DNA of 64,000 nucleotides from CAVYYW01 sp963772845 (GTDB lineage Bacteria; Bacillota; Bacilli; Bacillales; Sporolactobacillaceae). Location: NCBI GenBank assembly GCA_963772845.1, contig CAVYYW010000014.1:744001-808000 (forward strand), given 5' to 3'. A model generated the notes under the pieces. That model did no database searches, was not told the DNA's origin, and saw only the letters and a list, made by a program, of their open reading frames with translations. The position numbers and the translations under genes are program-made. This document shows, piece by piece, positions 53,488-62,532 of this stretch (positions within the stretch are counted from its first letter, which is position 1; each line of letters begins with the position of its first letter).

Positions 53488-53941
53488 TCAAATCGTCAGG
53501 TCATTTTCATTTTTGATCCCAATTGCTACCCCTACGAGCCACGATAGGATCAAACTCACAAGTCCGATCATAAATGCCGCTACCATTAAGGTTAGTGAAA
53601 ACAGGCTCTTCAGAATCATGAATGTCCCAAATGCGTAAAGGAAAGCATCAATGAAAGCGCAGAGGCTGATGATATTTAGTGCTTGCTTCGTGCTGCTGCA
53701 AAAAGGATTATTCTTAAGGATGTTTTTGCACAACCTTTTTTGACATAAGCAACAGAACGAAAAAGGGAATGGCCGATGCATATAAAAATCCAATCAAGAA
53801 TAAATCGTGCGGCACCTTTACATCTGCAAAATCTTCATACTTGTGTAAAAGAAACGGAAGACTTAGCATGGCTAAAATCAGCAGTAGAATGAAGATCTGC
53901 ACCAAAGCGTTTAACACAATTGCAGCATAATTTTTTTTCAC
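53488..53941 (-). pseudogene. DUF2975 membrane protein, frameshifted
   Basis: The first frame has two membrane helices (IVLNALVQIFILLLILAMLSLPFLL, LFLIGFLYASAIPFFVLLLMSKKVVQ). The second frame continues as KNILKNNPFCSSTKQALNIISLCAFIDAFLYAFGTFM and a last helix pair ending GVAIGIKNENDLTI. This is the DUF2975 layout of four helices. The shift lies in the AAAAA run near 53720-53728, a likely sequencing indel. Restored length is about 150 residues. DUF2975 genes are normally followed by a YozG-type regulator, as here (nine bases apart), so the pair is an operon. Confidence 0.72.
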
Positions 53942-54074
53942 TTAATCAACTCCTAATATTACTCTGCCATTTAAATATACCTAATTAGCTTATTGTTTAT
54001 CAATAAATAATTACTGTTTTTCATAATTTATTACATAAAAAAACAATGAGCTATAAAATGCTTCTCATTGTTTT

Positions 54075-54702
54075 CTATGAAATATCTGCTGCTAAAATGG
54101 AAAGCGGTCCATGATCAGGTGCCAGATCAATCACATCATATACGGAAATTGGAAACATCGGAAAGCCCACATAATAGGGGGTAATATCATACAATGGAAA
54201 ATAAAGAACGAGTGATTTATCTGCTAAATAGTATGGCTGGTTTGGCGGGATTGTTTTCAAGGGGTTTATGGTCGGGATATCGCGTCGTTTAATTTGTTCA
54301 TTAACCATTGACGTTAATTTTTCCTGATAAGCCAACTCCTTGCTTAAAGAGATCATTCAACGAGTAGAGGCGGCCAGTGTTCGTGTCAAACGTTAACGAT
54401 GTGGCAAGCGTCATTCCATGTGCCATTGGATGGGAATACGTATAGTTTGTTAAAATAAGGCTAAGTAATCCTCTTTCATTTGTTTTGATTTCAAAATGAC
54501 CAGTCGTCTCCGGATTGCTGCCGGATTGAAATTTAAGCTGCTCCTGCTGCAGGTGTTGAACCCCATGAAAAATCATAAGGTTGATATTATTTTGTACGTA
54601 TTGATTTGATAAATGTACCACCGGGTAATAAAGGACGGAACCAGGGCTTCTTATAACATAGGAATGAATCATAACGGGAAGCTGAAAAGCTGCCAAGTAC
54701 AT
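54075..54702 (-). pseudogene. DUF3298/RsiV-like protein, frameshifted
   Basis: The first frame contains PVVHLSNQYVQNNINLMIFHGVQHL and HPMAHGMTLATSLTFDTNTGRLYSLNDLF, the pattern of DUF4163/DUF3298 proteins, where the latter stretch precedes a lysozyme-binding-like fold in RsiV. The second frame continues with YQEKLTSMVNEQIKRRDIP and DKSLVLYFPLYDITPYYVGFPMFPIS, the typical C-terminal DUF3298 end. The shift lies near 54330-54345. There is no signal peptide or membrane helix in the restored protein of about 209 residues, so it is not an anti-sigma factor of RsiV type. The function is unknown. Confidence 0.7.
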
Positions 54703-54837
54703 TCACCTTTTTCCTTTTGATTTTTTATTATTTTATTCATTTGATTAGATTGATAGGCCATCAAATCTAAAGAGGAGTTTATTAGTCGCTTATCGAAAAC
54801 TAAATAAAGGACTGAATGAAACGATAAGGAGATTAAC

Positions 54838-55926
54838 ATGAATAAAACATATAAAATTGCTGTAATTGCTGGAGATGGTATTGGACCTGAAGTTCTGGCA
54901 GAAGGCATAAAGGTCTTAAATAAAGCAGCAGAGATTAATGGCAGCCTTGCATTTGAGTTTACATACTTTCCATGGGGATGCGAATATTATTTGAAGCATG
55001 GCCGGATGATGGATGAGAACGGACTTGATCAGCTTCATCCGTTTGATGCGGTTTACCTCGGAGCAGTCGGTTATCCTGGTGTGCCCGATCACATCTCTTT
55101 ATGGGACCTATTACTTAAAATCCGTAAAGGCTTCAACCAATATGTCAATCTGCGTCCGATCACACTTTTAGAGGGGGCGCCATGCCCGTTGAAAGACGTC
55201 AGGCGGGAACAGATCAACATGCTAGTTATTCGGGAGAATAGTGAAGGAGAGTATGCAGGCGCTGGAGATTGGCTCTTTAAGGATCAGCCGCATGAAGTCG
55301 CGTTGCAAACAGGGGTTTTCTCAAGAACTGGTACGGAACGAATTATTCGTTATGCTTTTGAAGAAGCACAGCGCCAAGGCCGTTCTTTAACAAGTATCAG
55401 CAAAGGAAATGCACTGAATTACTCCATGGTTTTTTGGGATCAGATTTTTAATGAAGTGGCTGAAGAGTATCCGGATGTCCAGACACATTCTTATTTAGTT
55501 GATGCAGCTGCCATGTTTTTTGTCACGCAGCCCTGGCGTTTTGAAGTCGTCGTCACCTCAAATCTTTTCGGTGATATTATGACTGACTTAGGTGCGGCTA
55601 TTGCCGGGGGGCTAGGTCTTGCAGCAGGAGCCAATATCAACCCGGAGCGCCAGTACCCCTCTATGTTTGAGCCGATTCACGGTTCTGCACCGGACATCGC
55701 AGGAAAGGGGATCGCCAATCCGCTTGCCTCAATCTGGTCAGCCAGCCAAATGCTTGATTTTTTTGGTCATGAAGACTTAGGAAGGCTTGTTTTAAAATCA
55801 ATAGAAGAGGTAATGAAAGAAGGGAAGACCTTAACTGCGGATATGAAAGGCACCTCAGGTACGAAAGAGGTCGGGGATGCTGTCGTGGAAAAGATGGAGG
55901 AGCAAATCAAACGAAAACATGAATGA
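54838..55926 (+). CDS. dmlA: D-malate / tartrate dehydrogenase (isopropylmalate dehydrogenase family)
   Basis: The 362-residue protein belongs to the decarboxylating beta-hydroxyacid dehydrogenases: KIAVIAGDGIGPEVLAEG at the N-terminus, YVNLRPITLLEGAPCPL and VIRENSEGEYAGAGDWLF in the substrate region, and LFGDIMTDLGAAIAGGLGLA plus FEPIHGSAPDIAGKGIANP for metal and NAD binding. The VNLRP and ENSEGEYAG variants point to the tartrate/D-malate branch (B. subtilis YcsA, DmlA), not LeuB. It converts D-malate to pyruvate with NAD+. The start follows AAGGAG. The DsbA-like gene lies 50 bases downstream. Confidence 0.9.
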   Translation: MNKTYKIAVIAGDGIGPEVLAEGIKVLNKAAEINGSLAFEFTYFPWGCEYYLKHGRMMDENGLDQLHPFDAVYLGAVGYPGVPDHISLWDLLLKIRKGFNQYVNLRPITLLEGAPCPLKDVRREQINMLVIRENSEGEYAGAGDWLFKDQPHEVALQTGVFSRTGTERIIRYAFEEAQRQGRSLTSISKGNALNYSMVFWDQIFNEVAEEYPDVQTHSYLVDAAAMFFVTQPWRFEVVVTSNLFGDIMTDLGAAIAGGLGLAAGANINPERQYPSMFEPIHGSAPDIAGKGIANPLASIWSASQMLDFFGHEDLGRLVLKSIEEVMKEGKTLTADMKGTSGTKEVGDAVVEKMEEQIKRKHE

Positions 55927-55976
55927 ATATGGTATGATATTCTTTTAAAATAATACTTAATAATGAGGTGAATCCT

Positions 55977-56684
55977 ATGAAAATAGAAGTATGGTCTGAT
56001 TTTGTTTGCCCTTTTTGCTATATAGGAAAAAGAAGGCTGGAAGAAGCCGTTGCAGCTTTCCACCAAAAAGATATTGAAGTTGAATACAAAAGCTTCGAGC
56101 TTGATCCGAATGCAGCAAAAGAAACAACACTTTCGATTCATGAAGCTTTGGCCAAAAAGTATGGCAAAACCATTGAAGAAGCTAAACAGATGAATGAAGA
56201 TATGGGAAAACAAGCTGAGACGGTCGGGCTTGATTTTCAATTTGACGAGATGAAGCCAACAAACACATTAGATGCACATAGGCTTGCCAAGTTCGCTCAA
56301 ACTGCCGGAAAGGAAGCTGTCTTGACTGAACGATTGCTTAAAGCTTATTTTACGGATTCTCTGCATATTGGGGACCATGCAACGTTACTTGATTTAGCAG
56401 AAGAATCAGGTCTTGACCGTCATGAAGCGGAAGCTGTTTTAAACGGAACGGACTTTGAAGACGCTGTACGTGCTGATGAAGAAGAAGCCAGAACCATTGG
56501 CGTGCAGGGCGTGCCATTTTTCGTATTTAATCGTAAATATGCCATATCTGGTGCTCAGCCTCCAGAAGTCTTTACCGAAGCTCTCCAAAAAGTCTGGGAA
56601 GAAGAGGTCGCTGAGAAAGCTCTTCAGCCAATCGGATCAGAAAGTTCTAAAGGAATGGCTTGCAGCGAAGATGGGTGTGACTGA
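55977..56684 (+). CDS. DsbA family oxidoreductase (FrnE-like)
   Basis: The 235-residue thioredoxin-fold protein has the active-site CPFC in SDFVCPFCYIGKRRLEEA at residues 12-15, the helical insertion of the DsbA/FrnE group, and the cis-Pro loop GVQGVPFFVFNRKYAISGAQ. There is no signal peptide, so it acts in the cytoplasm like FrnE-type isomerases linked to oxidative stress. Two further cysteines occur at the C-terminal end (MACSEDGCD). The ATG at 55977 has GAGGTG eight bases upstream. Confidence 0.88.
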   Translation: MKIEVWSDFVCPFCYIGKRRLEEAVAAFHQKDIEVEYKSFELDPNAAKETTLSIHEALAKKYGKTIEEAKQMNEDMGKQAETVGLDFQFDEMKPTNTLDAHRLAKFAQTAGKEAVLTERLLKAYFTDSLHIGDHATLLDLAEESGLDRHEAEAVLNGTDFEDAVRADEEEARTIGVQGVPFFVFNRKYAISGAQPPEVFTEALQKVWEEEVAEKALQPIGSESSKGMACSEDGCD

Positions 56685-56789
56685 CGTTCACTCAGTATAA
56701 AAGTAAAGTATAAACACGACTCTGTTTTACAGCATCAAAGACAGGGTAACTTATCACTATTAACCCACATACAGAAGGTGACTTATTAA

Positions 56790-57596
56790 ATGACTTTATC
56801 ACCAGAACAACGCATTCAATTACACGGATTTAATAATTTAACGAAATCATTAAGCTTTAATATGTACGATATATGCTATACAAAAACAAAAGAAGAGCGT
56901 GAAGCTTATTTAGAATATATCGATGAACAGTACAATGCCGACCGGCTGACAAAAATCCTTGAGCATGTGTCGGAGATTATTGGCGCACACGTCCTGAACA
57001 TCGCGAAACAAGATTACGTTCCACAAGGGGCCAGTGTGACCATTCTCGTCTCTGAAGGACCAATCGTTGAAGTTCCGACAGAATCCTTTGACGAGTCCCC
57101 GGGTCCACTGCCAAGCTCGGTAACGATGCACTTGGATAAAAGCCATATAACCGTTCACACTTATCCGGAATACCACCCGCATGAAGGCATCAGCACGTTC
57201 CGGGCAGACATTGACGTCTCAACCTGCGGAGAGATCTCTCCGTTGAAAGCGTTGAATTACTTGATCCATTCGTTCGATACGGATATTATGACAATGGATT
57301 ACCGGGTGAGGGGCTTTACCCGGGACATTAACGGACAAAAGCTGTTTATCGATCACGACATCAATTCGATTCAGAATTACATTCCCGATGAAATTAAAGA
57401 CGACTACGACATGATTGATGTGAATGTGTACCCGCAGAATATTTTTCATACGAAGTGCCGGCTTAAAGATTTTGACCTCAACAATTACCTTTTCGGGTAT
57501 ACGAAGGATAAACTCGAACAGGATGAAGTAGGGGAAATAACTAAAAAGCTAAAAATAGAGATGGATGAAATCTTTTACGGGAAAAACATTAAATAA
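56790..57596 (+). CDS. speD: S-adenosylmethionine decarboxylase proenzyme, E. coli (long) type
   Basis: The 268-residue protein aligns with the long E. coli SpeD: LHGFNNLTKSLSFNMYDICY at residues 11-30, DYVPQGASVTILVSEGP, STFRADIDVSTCGEISPLKALNYLIH and DYRVRGFTRDING. The autocatalytic cleavage that creates the pyruvoyl group would occur between Lys117 and Ser118 in LDKSHITVHTYPE. It makes decarboxylated AdoMet for spermidine synthesis. Most Bacillus speD products are short proteins of about 126 residues, so this class is unusual here. The start follows AGAAGGTGA. No spermidine synthase gene is adjacent. Confidence 0.93.
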   Translation: MTLSPEQRIQLHGFNNLTKSLSFNMYDICYTKTKEEREAYLEYIDEQYNADRLTKILEHVSEIIGAHVLNIAKQDYVPQGASVTILVSEGPIVEVPTESFDESPGPLPSSVTMHLDKSHITVHTYPEYHPHEGISTFRADIDVSTCGEISPLKALNYLIHSFDTDIMTMDYRVRGFTRDINGQKLFIDHDINSIQNYIPDEIKDDYDMIDVNVYPQNIFHTKCRLKDFDLNNYLFGYTKDKLEQDEVGEITKKLKIEMDEIFYGKNIK

Positions 57597-57611
57597 GATA
57601 TTGTAATAGCA

Positions 57612-57646
57612 AAAGAGCAGCCCTTTAATTAAAAGGCTGCTTTTTT
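57612..57646 (+). terminator. Rho-independent terminator after speD
   Basis: AAGAGCAGCC pairs with GGCTGCTTTT around an A/T-rich loop, followed by T residues. Confidence 0.85.
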
Positions 57647-57686
57647 GTATCTCACCACCCAGATGAAAGGTTTGTTATTCGTGTTT

Positions 57687-58223
57687 TCAATCAATGAATA
57701 GCCCCATAATTAGTGTATTATAGTACGTTTCCTTAATATAGGTATCTTTAATTAACGTTCCTTCAATTTCAAATCCGACTTTTTTATAGAGTTCAATAGC
57801 TGTCGCATTATCATCTCTGGTTGTGAGCGTTATTTTTTTTGTAACACCATTTGAAGCTGCCCATGAAATTAATTGCTCCATCAGAATCCTGCCTAAACCA
57901 AATCCGCAATGTTCTTCAGCAATGACAATTCCAAGTGTTCCAACATGTTTTGTCCGTGCCTTTTGACTTGAAGTAATGGTTGCAATACTAACAAGCACCT
58001 TATCAATTTCAGCGATCAGCACAATTGAGTTCTTTTCAGCTTTGGACTTTTCCAAAAAGCTTTCATAGTCAGGCAAAGACTTCGTAAATCCGTCTTTTCC
58101 AAAAGATAAATAATCGGTTTGACCGCCAACAATATTATAAAAATGAATCATAGCCTGGGCATCTTCTGTGCAAGCTTCTCTAATAATAACTTCCTTACCA
58201 TTTTTTAATATATATTTTTTCAT
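57687..58223 (-). CDS. GNAT family N-acetyltransferase
   Basis: The 178-residue protein starts KKYILKNGKEVIIREACTEDAQAMIHFYN. It has the acetyl-CoA-binding loop in EEHCGFGLGRILMEQLISWA near residue 108 (the Q/RxxGxG/A pattern is present as H-C-G-F-G-L-G, with Cys and Phe replacing the usual residues) and the end TRDDNATAIELYKKVGFEIEGTL. It resembles RimI/PhnO-type acetyltransferases of the 'acetyltransferase (GNAT) 1' group. The substrate is unknown. GGAG precedes the ATG. It is divergent from the lasso-peptide cluster and shows no sign of belonging to it. Confidence 0.82.
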   Translation of the reverse strand: MKKYILKNGKEVIIREACTEDAQAMIHFYNIVGGQTDYLSFGKDGFTKSLPDYESFLEKSKAEKNSIVLIAEIDKVLVSIATITSSQKARTKHVGTLGIVIAEEHCGFGLGRILMEQLISWAASNGVTKKITLTTRDDNATAIELYKKVGFEIEGTLIKDTYIKETYYNTLIMGLFID

Positions 58224-58592
58224 TTATTTTTTACTCCTTTGTTATTATTCGAGAAAACGTGGTTCTCTTCTATAATAACTAAACACAGATGATGATGGGA
58301 ATATCAGAATAAAAGAAAGGGTAAGTGAATGAATTGAAAATAATTAAACAAAATTGAAAAATCACATTGACACCCACTGGACAAGGTGGTATTTTAAATG
58401 AAAGATGTTCTTTATATAAAACAAACCAAACGTTATTTCGAATATTATTTCATAAATTTTCTTTCATGTTTCATATAATCGTTTCTTTCGACTCATGAAA
58501 ATTAGATTTTTTGTATTTATTTATACTTGAGTGTTCGTTATTAAGAACAAACATAAATAAAGTGTTAATAGCCTGCAAAAAAGGAGGAACTC
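58224..58592. other. Divergent intergenic region with the lasso-cluster promoter
   Basis: The 369-base AT-rich stretch holds the promoter listed at 58367-58395 and a leader of about 190 bases with the strong site AAGGAGGA at 58580-58590. No other gene or hairpin was convincing. Confidence 0.55.
58367..58395 (+). promoter_or_regulatory. Candidate promoter of the lasso-peptide cluster
   Basis: A consensus TTGACA is followed after 17 bases by TATTTT (four of six matches to TATAAT). Transcription would start near 58402, 190 bases before the cyclase gene. Confidence 0.5.
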
Positions 58593-60528
58593 ATGAGCGC
58601 CATCACCGGAATCTATCATTTTAATAAAGAACCCGTACCTTTTGAACACTGCAAAGGAATAATGGACGTTTTACAAAAGTACCCCTCGGATGACGTTCAG
58701 GTATGGCACAAGGATCATGTCTTCCTGGGCTGCCATGCACAATGGATCACTCCTGAGTCGGTGGGTGAGCGCCAGCCATTTTACGATCATGAAAGACAAG
58801 TGACCATCACTGCTGACGCAATCATCGATAACCGTCAGGAATTGTTTGAAAGATTACAAGTGTCTCATGATAAGCGAAAAGGAATGCCGGACAGCCAGTT
58901 GATCTTGCTCTCTTATTACAAATGGGGAGAAGACGCGCCAAAATATCTGGTCGGAGACTTTGCCTTTATGATTTGGGACAAGAGGGAGCAAAAATTATTT
59001 GGAGCAAGTGACTTTTCCGGGAGTAGAACGCTTTATTATTATAGAGATTTGAATAGAATCGCGTTTTGCACAGTGATCATGCCTCTGTTTTCTCTTCCTT
59101 ATATAAAAAAGGAATTAAATGAAGAGTGGCTTGCAGGTTTTTTAGCAACACCAGGAATTGCTGATGAATTAGATGCTGAATCAACCGTATATAAAAATAT
59201 TATTCAATTACCTCCTGCTCACACGATATCAGTTAAAGGTGGTCACGTCATCCTTTCAAGATATTGCACATTATTGCCGGCTGAGAAATTGAAATTAAAA
59301 ACTGATCAAGAATATGAAGAGGCATTTCGTGATGTTTTTCAAACAGCCGTAACTGAACAAACAAGATGCCATAAAAAGGTTGGGGCGCGATTAAGTGGGG
59401 GACTGGATTCGGGTTCAGTGGTAAGCTTTGCCGCTCCTGCACTTCGTGAAGAAAACAAACTGCTCCACACTTACAGTTATGTACCGGAAAAGAGTTTTGA
59501 AGATTGGACACCAAAAAGTCGGATCGCAGATGAGACCCCTTATATTAAATCAACTGTACAGCACGTTGGTAATATTGAGGATCAATATTTGGATTTTGAA
59601 GGTAGAAGCCCTTTGACAGAAATCGATAGCTTGCTTGATACATTAGAAATGCCTTATAAATTTTTTGAAAATTCGTTTTGGTTAAATGGAATTTATGAAA
59701 AAGCCAGTGAGGATGGGATTGGTGTCTTACTAAATGGTGGACGTGGCAATTATACAATATCCTGGGGACCGGCTTAGATTATTACGCAACATTATTAAAA
59801 AGTTTAGATGGATCCGGCTTTACAATGAGGTGCATAAATTTAGCATTAACAAGGGATCTGGAAGAAAGCTCACATTGCAACTAGTAGGGAAAAAAGCATT
59901 TCCATTCATTCAAAAATTCAAGACTTCAATAGATGATTATCATTTTCCAATGCTAATTAATCCTGATTTTGCAACTAAGACTGGCGTCATTGATAAAATT
60001 AATAATCAGGGAATTGATCTGTCTGATACAAAAGTACACCCCCTAATTATGAGCAAGGAAAAAACATTTTGAAGATGTCAATTCATGGAGTAATAATGGC
60101 ACAATCAGAACGAAACAGTCACTCAAATATGGTCTTTGGGATCGCGATCCGACAAATGATCTTCGGGTTGTCAAGTTTTGTTTGTCTGTACCTGAAAACC
60201 AGTATGTTCAAAAAGGACTTGATCGAGCACTTATTAGAAGATCAACAAAAAATTATCTTCCAGACAATATTAGACTGAATCAAAAAGTACGTGGAATACA
60301 AGGGGCAGACGGTATTCATCGAATGAAAAATTCATGGGACTGATTTATAGAAAACTTGATCAGTTATGTAAAGACTCAGCCATGACCAACATTATAAATT
60401 TAGATGTGGTAAAAGCTGCAATTTCAAAACTAAGAGAAAATGTCCGAACAGATTCTGTTTATGATGTGGAATTTAAAGTGTTGATGCGAAGCTTAATCGT
60501 TTATCATTTTATTAAAAAAATTGCTTGA
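58593..60528 (+). pseudogene. Lasso-peptide macrolactam synthetase (asparagine synthetase-like), frameshifted
   Basis: The restored protein of about 645 residues is an AsnB-like lasso cyclase (C protein). Residues 1-210 are the glutaminase-like domain, starting SAITGIYHFNKEPVPFEH without the nucleophile Cys after Met, as usual in lasso cyclases. The synthetase domain has the ATP pyrophosphatase loop GARLSGGLDSGSV near residue 267 and LLNGGRGNYTISWG. Later frames continue with RWIRLYNEVHKFSINKGSG, then LWDRDPTNDLRVVKFCLSVPE, LIRRSTKNYLPDNIRLNQKVRGIQGAD and finally DVEFKVLMRSLIVYHFIKKI. Frame changes lie near 59774, 59803, 60058 and 60334-60345. Almost all are one-base changes in T, A or G runs, which suggests sequencing indels. 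It would form the ring amide on Asp9 of the core. AAGGAGGA precedes the ATG. Confidence 0.88.
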
Positions 60529-60542
60529 AAGGGGGTGAGAAG

Positions 60543-60666
60543 ATGAAAAAAGATTGGTTAAAACCTGATATTAGAAGTACTTGATGTTAATATGACAATG
60601 GCTGGTCCAGGAATAAAAACTCCAGATTCGACACAATCTGATCCAGATGAAGACGGTTCATTATAG
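60543..60666 (+). pseudogene. Lasso-peptide precursor of paeninodin type, one base out of frame
   Basis: From ATG 60543 (after AAGGGGG) the frame reads MKKDWLKPD and stops after five more codons. Dropping the single A at 60570 joins it to LEVLDVNMTM and the core AGPGIKTPDSTQSDPDEDGSL (60601-60663), giving a 40-residue precursor. The leader then has WxxPxLxxL, the usual recognition pattern for the PqqD-like protein, and Thr at position -2, which is conserved in lasso leaders. The core starts with Ala1-Gly2 and has Asp9 for an eight-residue-loop, nine-membered ring. As I recall, paeninodin begins AGPGTSTPD and has the same PDPDED tail, so it is a close analogue. The core's C-terminus is Ser20-Leu21. 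Confidence 0.88.
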
Positions 60667-60705
60667 CTAAGTTCATTAATTATTAATTTTTTCATTTAAT
60701 TCACC

Positions 60706-60741
60706 GCCCTTGTACCCTTAAAAAGTATAAGGGCAATTTTT
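60706..60741 (+). terminator. Hairpin terminator between precursor and kinase genes
   Basis: GCCCTTGTAC pairs with GTATAAGGGC (one G-T pair) around a nine-base loop, followed by AATTTTTCT. Partial termination here would make precursor mRNA exceed mRNA for the downstream modifying enzymes, a common arrangement in RiPP clusters. Confidence 0.75.
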
Positions 60742-60775
60742 CTAAAATTGAATCGGGACTTTTGGAGTGACGCAA

Positions 60776-61686
60776 ATGATACAGACGGTAAATAAATACG
60801 CCTATCAAGCTTTCGGACTTAAAATATTAAGCGATATTAAGTTTCCGGAATTAACATCAATTGAACATATGATGGAGAACTCAGATATTGTCATAGAAAT
60901 CAATGATTTAAGTGAACAATGGAGTGTGTTAGATGTTCAGCAGAATACGTTTTTTACTAAAGAGAATCTCGTTTTGTTTCGAATAGATGGAACAGCTATA
61001 TTTTCTGTTCAAGATGGAAACAAAATTATTGTTTCTCCTTTTAAAGGATCAGAGGAAAGCAAAATCAGACTTTATATTTTAGGAACATGTATGGGTGCAT
61101 TATTATTGCAGAGGAAAATTCTGCCTTTGCACGGCAGTGCCATTGCGATTAACGGCAAAGCCTATGCAATTGTTGGTGAACGAGGTGCAGGAAAATCGAC
61201 ACTTGCTTCGGCTCTTATTAACAAAGGCTTCAAGCTTTTAAGTGACGACGTGATTTCTGTTTCACTAGATCACGAGAATGTTCCATTTGTGACGCCATCT
61301 TATCCGCAACAAAAGCTCTGGCAGGAAAGCTTAGAGGCTTTTGGAAAGATGTAGATATTTGATCCATTATTTGAAAGAGAAACAAAATATGCTGTTCCTG
61401 TTACTGATCATTTTCCTATTCTACCTTGCAGCTAGCCGGGGTAATTGAACTGAGTAAGACTGAGAATGAAAAAACGACTATTCACCCCGTTCTTGGACTT
61501 GAAAGATTCCCAGTATTATATAGGCACACATTCCGCAGTTTTTTAATTCCTAAATTGAATTTATGGAGTGGCATTTTATTAACACCTCACTCTTTGTTAA
61601 TAAAATTAATATTCTTTCAACTAAAAAGATCATCAACAGGTTTTACTGCCAATGAACTTGCAGATCTAATTATTAATACAATTTAA
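60776..61686 (+). pseudogene. HPr kinase-like lasso-peptide tailoring kinase (PadeK type), disrupted
   Basis: The N-terminal part (YAYQAFGLKILSDIKFPEL) and the P-loop GERGAGKST at residues 134-142, in LPLHGSAIAINGKAYAIVGERGAGKS, identify the HPr kinase/phosphorylase-related kinases of lasso clusters. Its relative PadeK phosphorylates the C-terminal Ser of the paeninodin core. LSDDVISVS is the second metal/phosphate motif. A TAG at 61352 and a frame change near 61424 interrupt IFDPLFERETKYAVPV and LAGVIELSKTENEKT. Both can be explained by short homopolymer indels. Restored length is about 303 residues. ATG 60776 has GGAG nine bases upstream, and GTG 60767 overlaps that site. Confidence 0.85.
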
Positions 61687-61703
61687 AGGAGCGAACGATT
61701 CCT

Positions 61704-62007
61704 ATGAAAAAACAAGAATATATTAATAACCGATATTGTCAAACAGGGCGAGGGGAATATCGTCAGCGATATGGACGGAGAAAAAGTAATGCTGAGTATA
61801 AAGAATGGTAAATATTACAATTTAGGAGTAATGGGAGGGCAAATATGGGAAAGGATCAGTGAACCCATCTCGGTTAATCAATTAGTTGAGAATTTATTAT
61901 CAGAATACAATGTGAAACAACATGATTGTGAGACACAGGTTATTTCTTTTTTAAATCTATTGTTAAAAGAAGAATTAATTAATCACAAGGAAACAGTCAA
62001 CCTTTAA
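61704..62007 (+). pseudogene. PqqD-like lasso leader-recognition protein (B1), frameshifted
   Basis: The first codons (MKKQEYI) are followed, one base out of frame near 61730, by ITDIVKQGEGNIVSDMDGEKVML and SIKNGKYYNLGVMGGQIWERI, then ISVNQLVENLLSEYNVKQHDCETQV. This is the winged-helix RiPP recognition element, with the DGE-VML-NGKYYNLG-GG-IWE pattern of PqqD/lasso B1 proteins. It binds the precursor leader and delivers it to the protease B2. Restored length is about 100 residues. It starts 17 bases after the kinase gene behind AAAGGAG. The peptidase gene follows 39 bases later. Confidence 0.85.
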
Positions 62008-62046
62008 GAAAAACATATGTCTGAAAAATAAAGCAGGGAAGAATAC

Positions 62047-62532
62047 ATGAATCTTATGAGAAAATTGAAGACTTTTTTGTCCTTTGATACGAAAACAATG
62101 ATTTTATTGAGTGAGGCTTTTTATTTTTTAGGTATGGCCCGCCTGCAGAAAAAAAGGCCTTTGTCAAAGATAGCCCCCACCTTAGGTAAGTGGTCTGATG
62201 AAACATCTCATATTAGTAAAGTATCTAATCGGTTGGTGCTGAAAAGAATTTCTTATGCAATACAAACAATGAGCAGATATACCATTTGGGAAAGCCAATG
62301 CCTTGTTCAGGCCATTGCAGCTAAGAAAATGCTGGAAAGGCGAGGTATTGAAAGCACACTTTATTTAGGAACAGCAAAAGATGAGGATGGAAAGCTGATT
62401 GCCCATGCATGGCTCCGCAGCGGTTCGTATTATCTTACCGGCGCAGAAGAAATGGACAGGTTTACAGTAGTAAGCTCTTTCGCAAAACATATGACGGTGA
62501 TAAAAGGAGGCAGTGATGACTCAATCGTTTGA
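62047..62532 (+). CDS. Lasso-peptide leader peptidase (B2, transglutaminase-like)
   Basis: The 161-residue protein has the transglutaminase-core-like cysteine protease pattern of lasso B2 enzymes: the catalytic Cys85 in WESQCLVQAIAAKKMLERRG and His120 in DGKLIAHAWLRSG. The N-terminal helices include MILLSEAFYFLGMARLQKKRPLSKIAP. It removes the leader after Met(-1) so that the cyclase can close the ring. It is one of the few intact frames in the cluster as given. It overlaps the next gene by about 17 bases. Confidence 0.88.
   Translation: MNLMRKLKTFLSFDTKTMILLSEAFYFLGMARLQKKRPLSKIAPTLGKWSDETSHISKVSNRLVLKRISYAIQTMSRYTIWESQCLVQAIAAKKMLERRGIESTLYLGTAKDEDGKLIAHAWLRSGSYYLTGAEEMDRFTVVSSFAKHMTVIKGGSDDSIV

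Noticed and set aside
58224..58592. Operator palindrome in the lasso promoter spacer (CCAC...GTGG)
   Set aside because: Only four base pairs match, too little to support a binding site.
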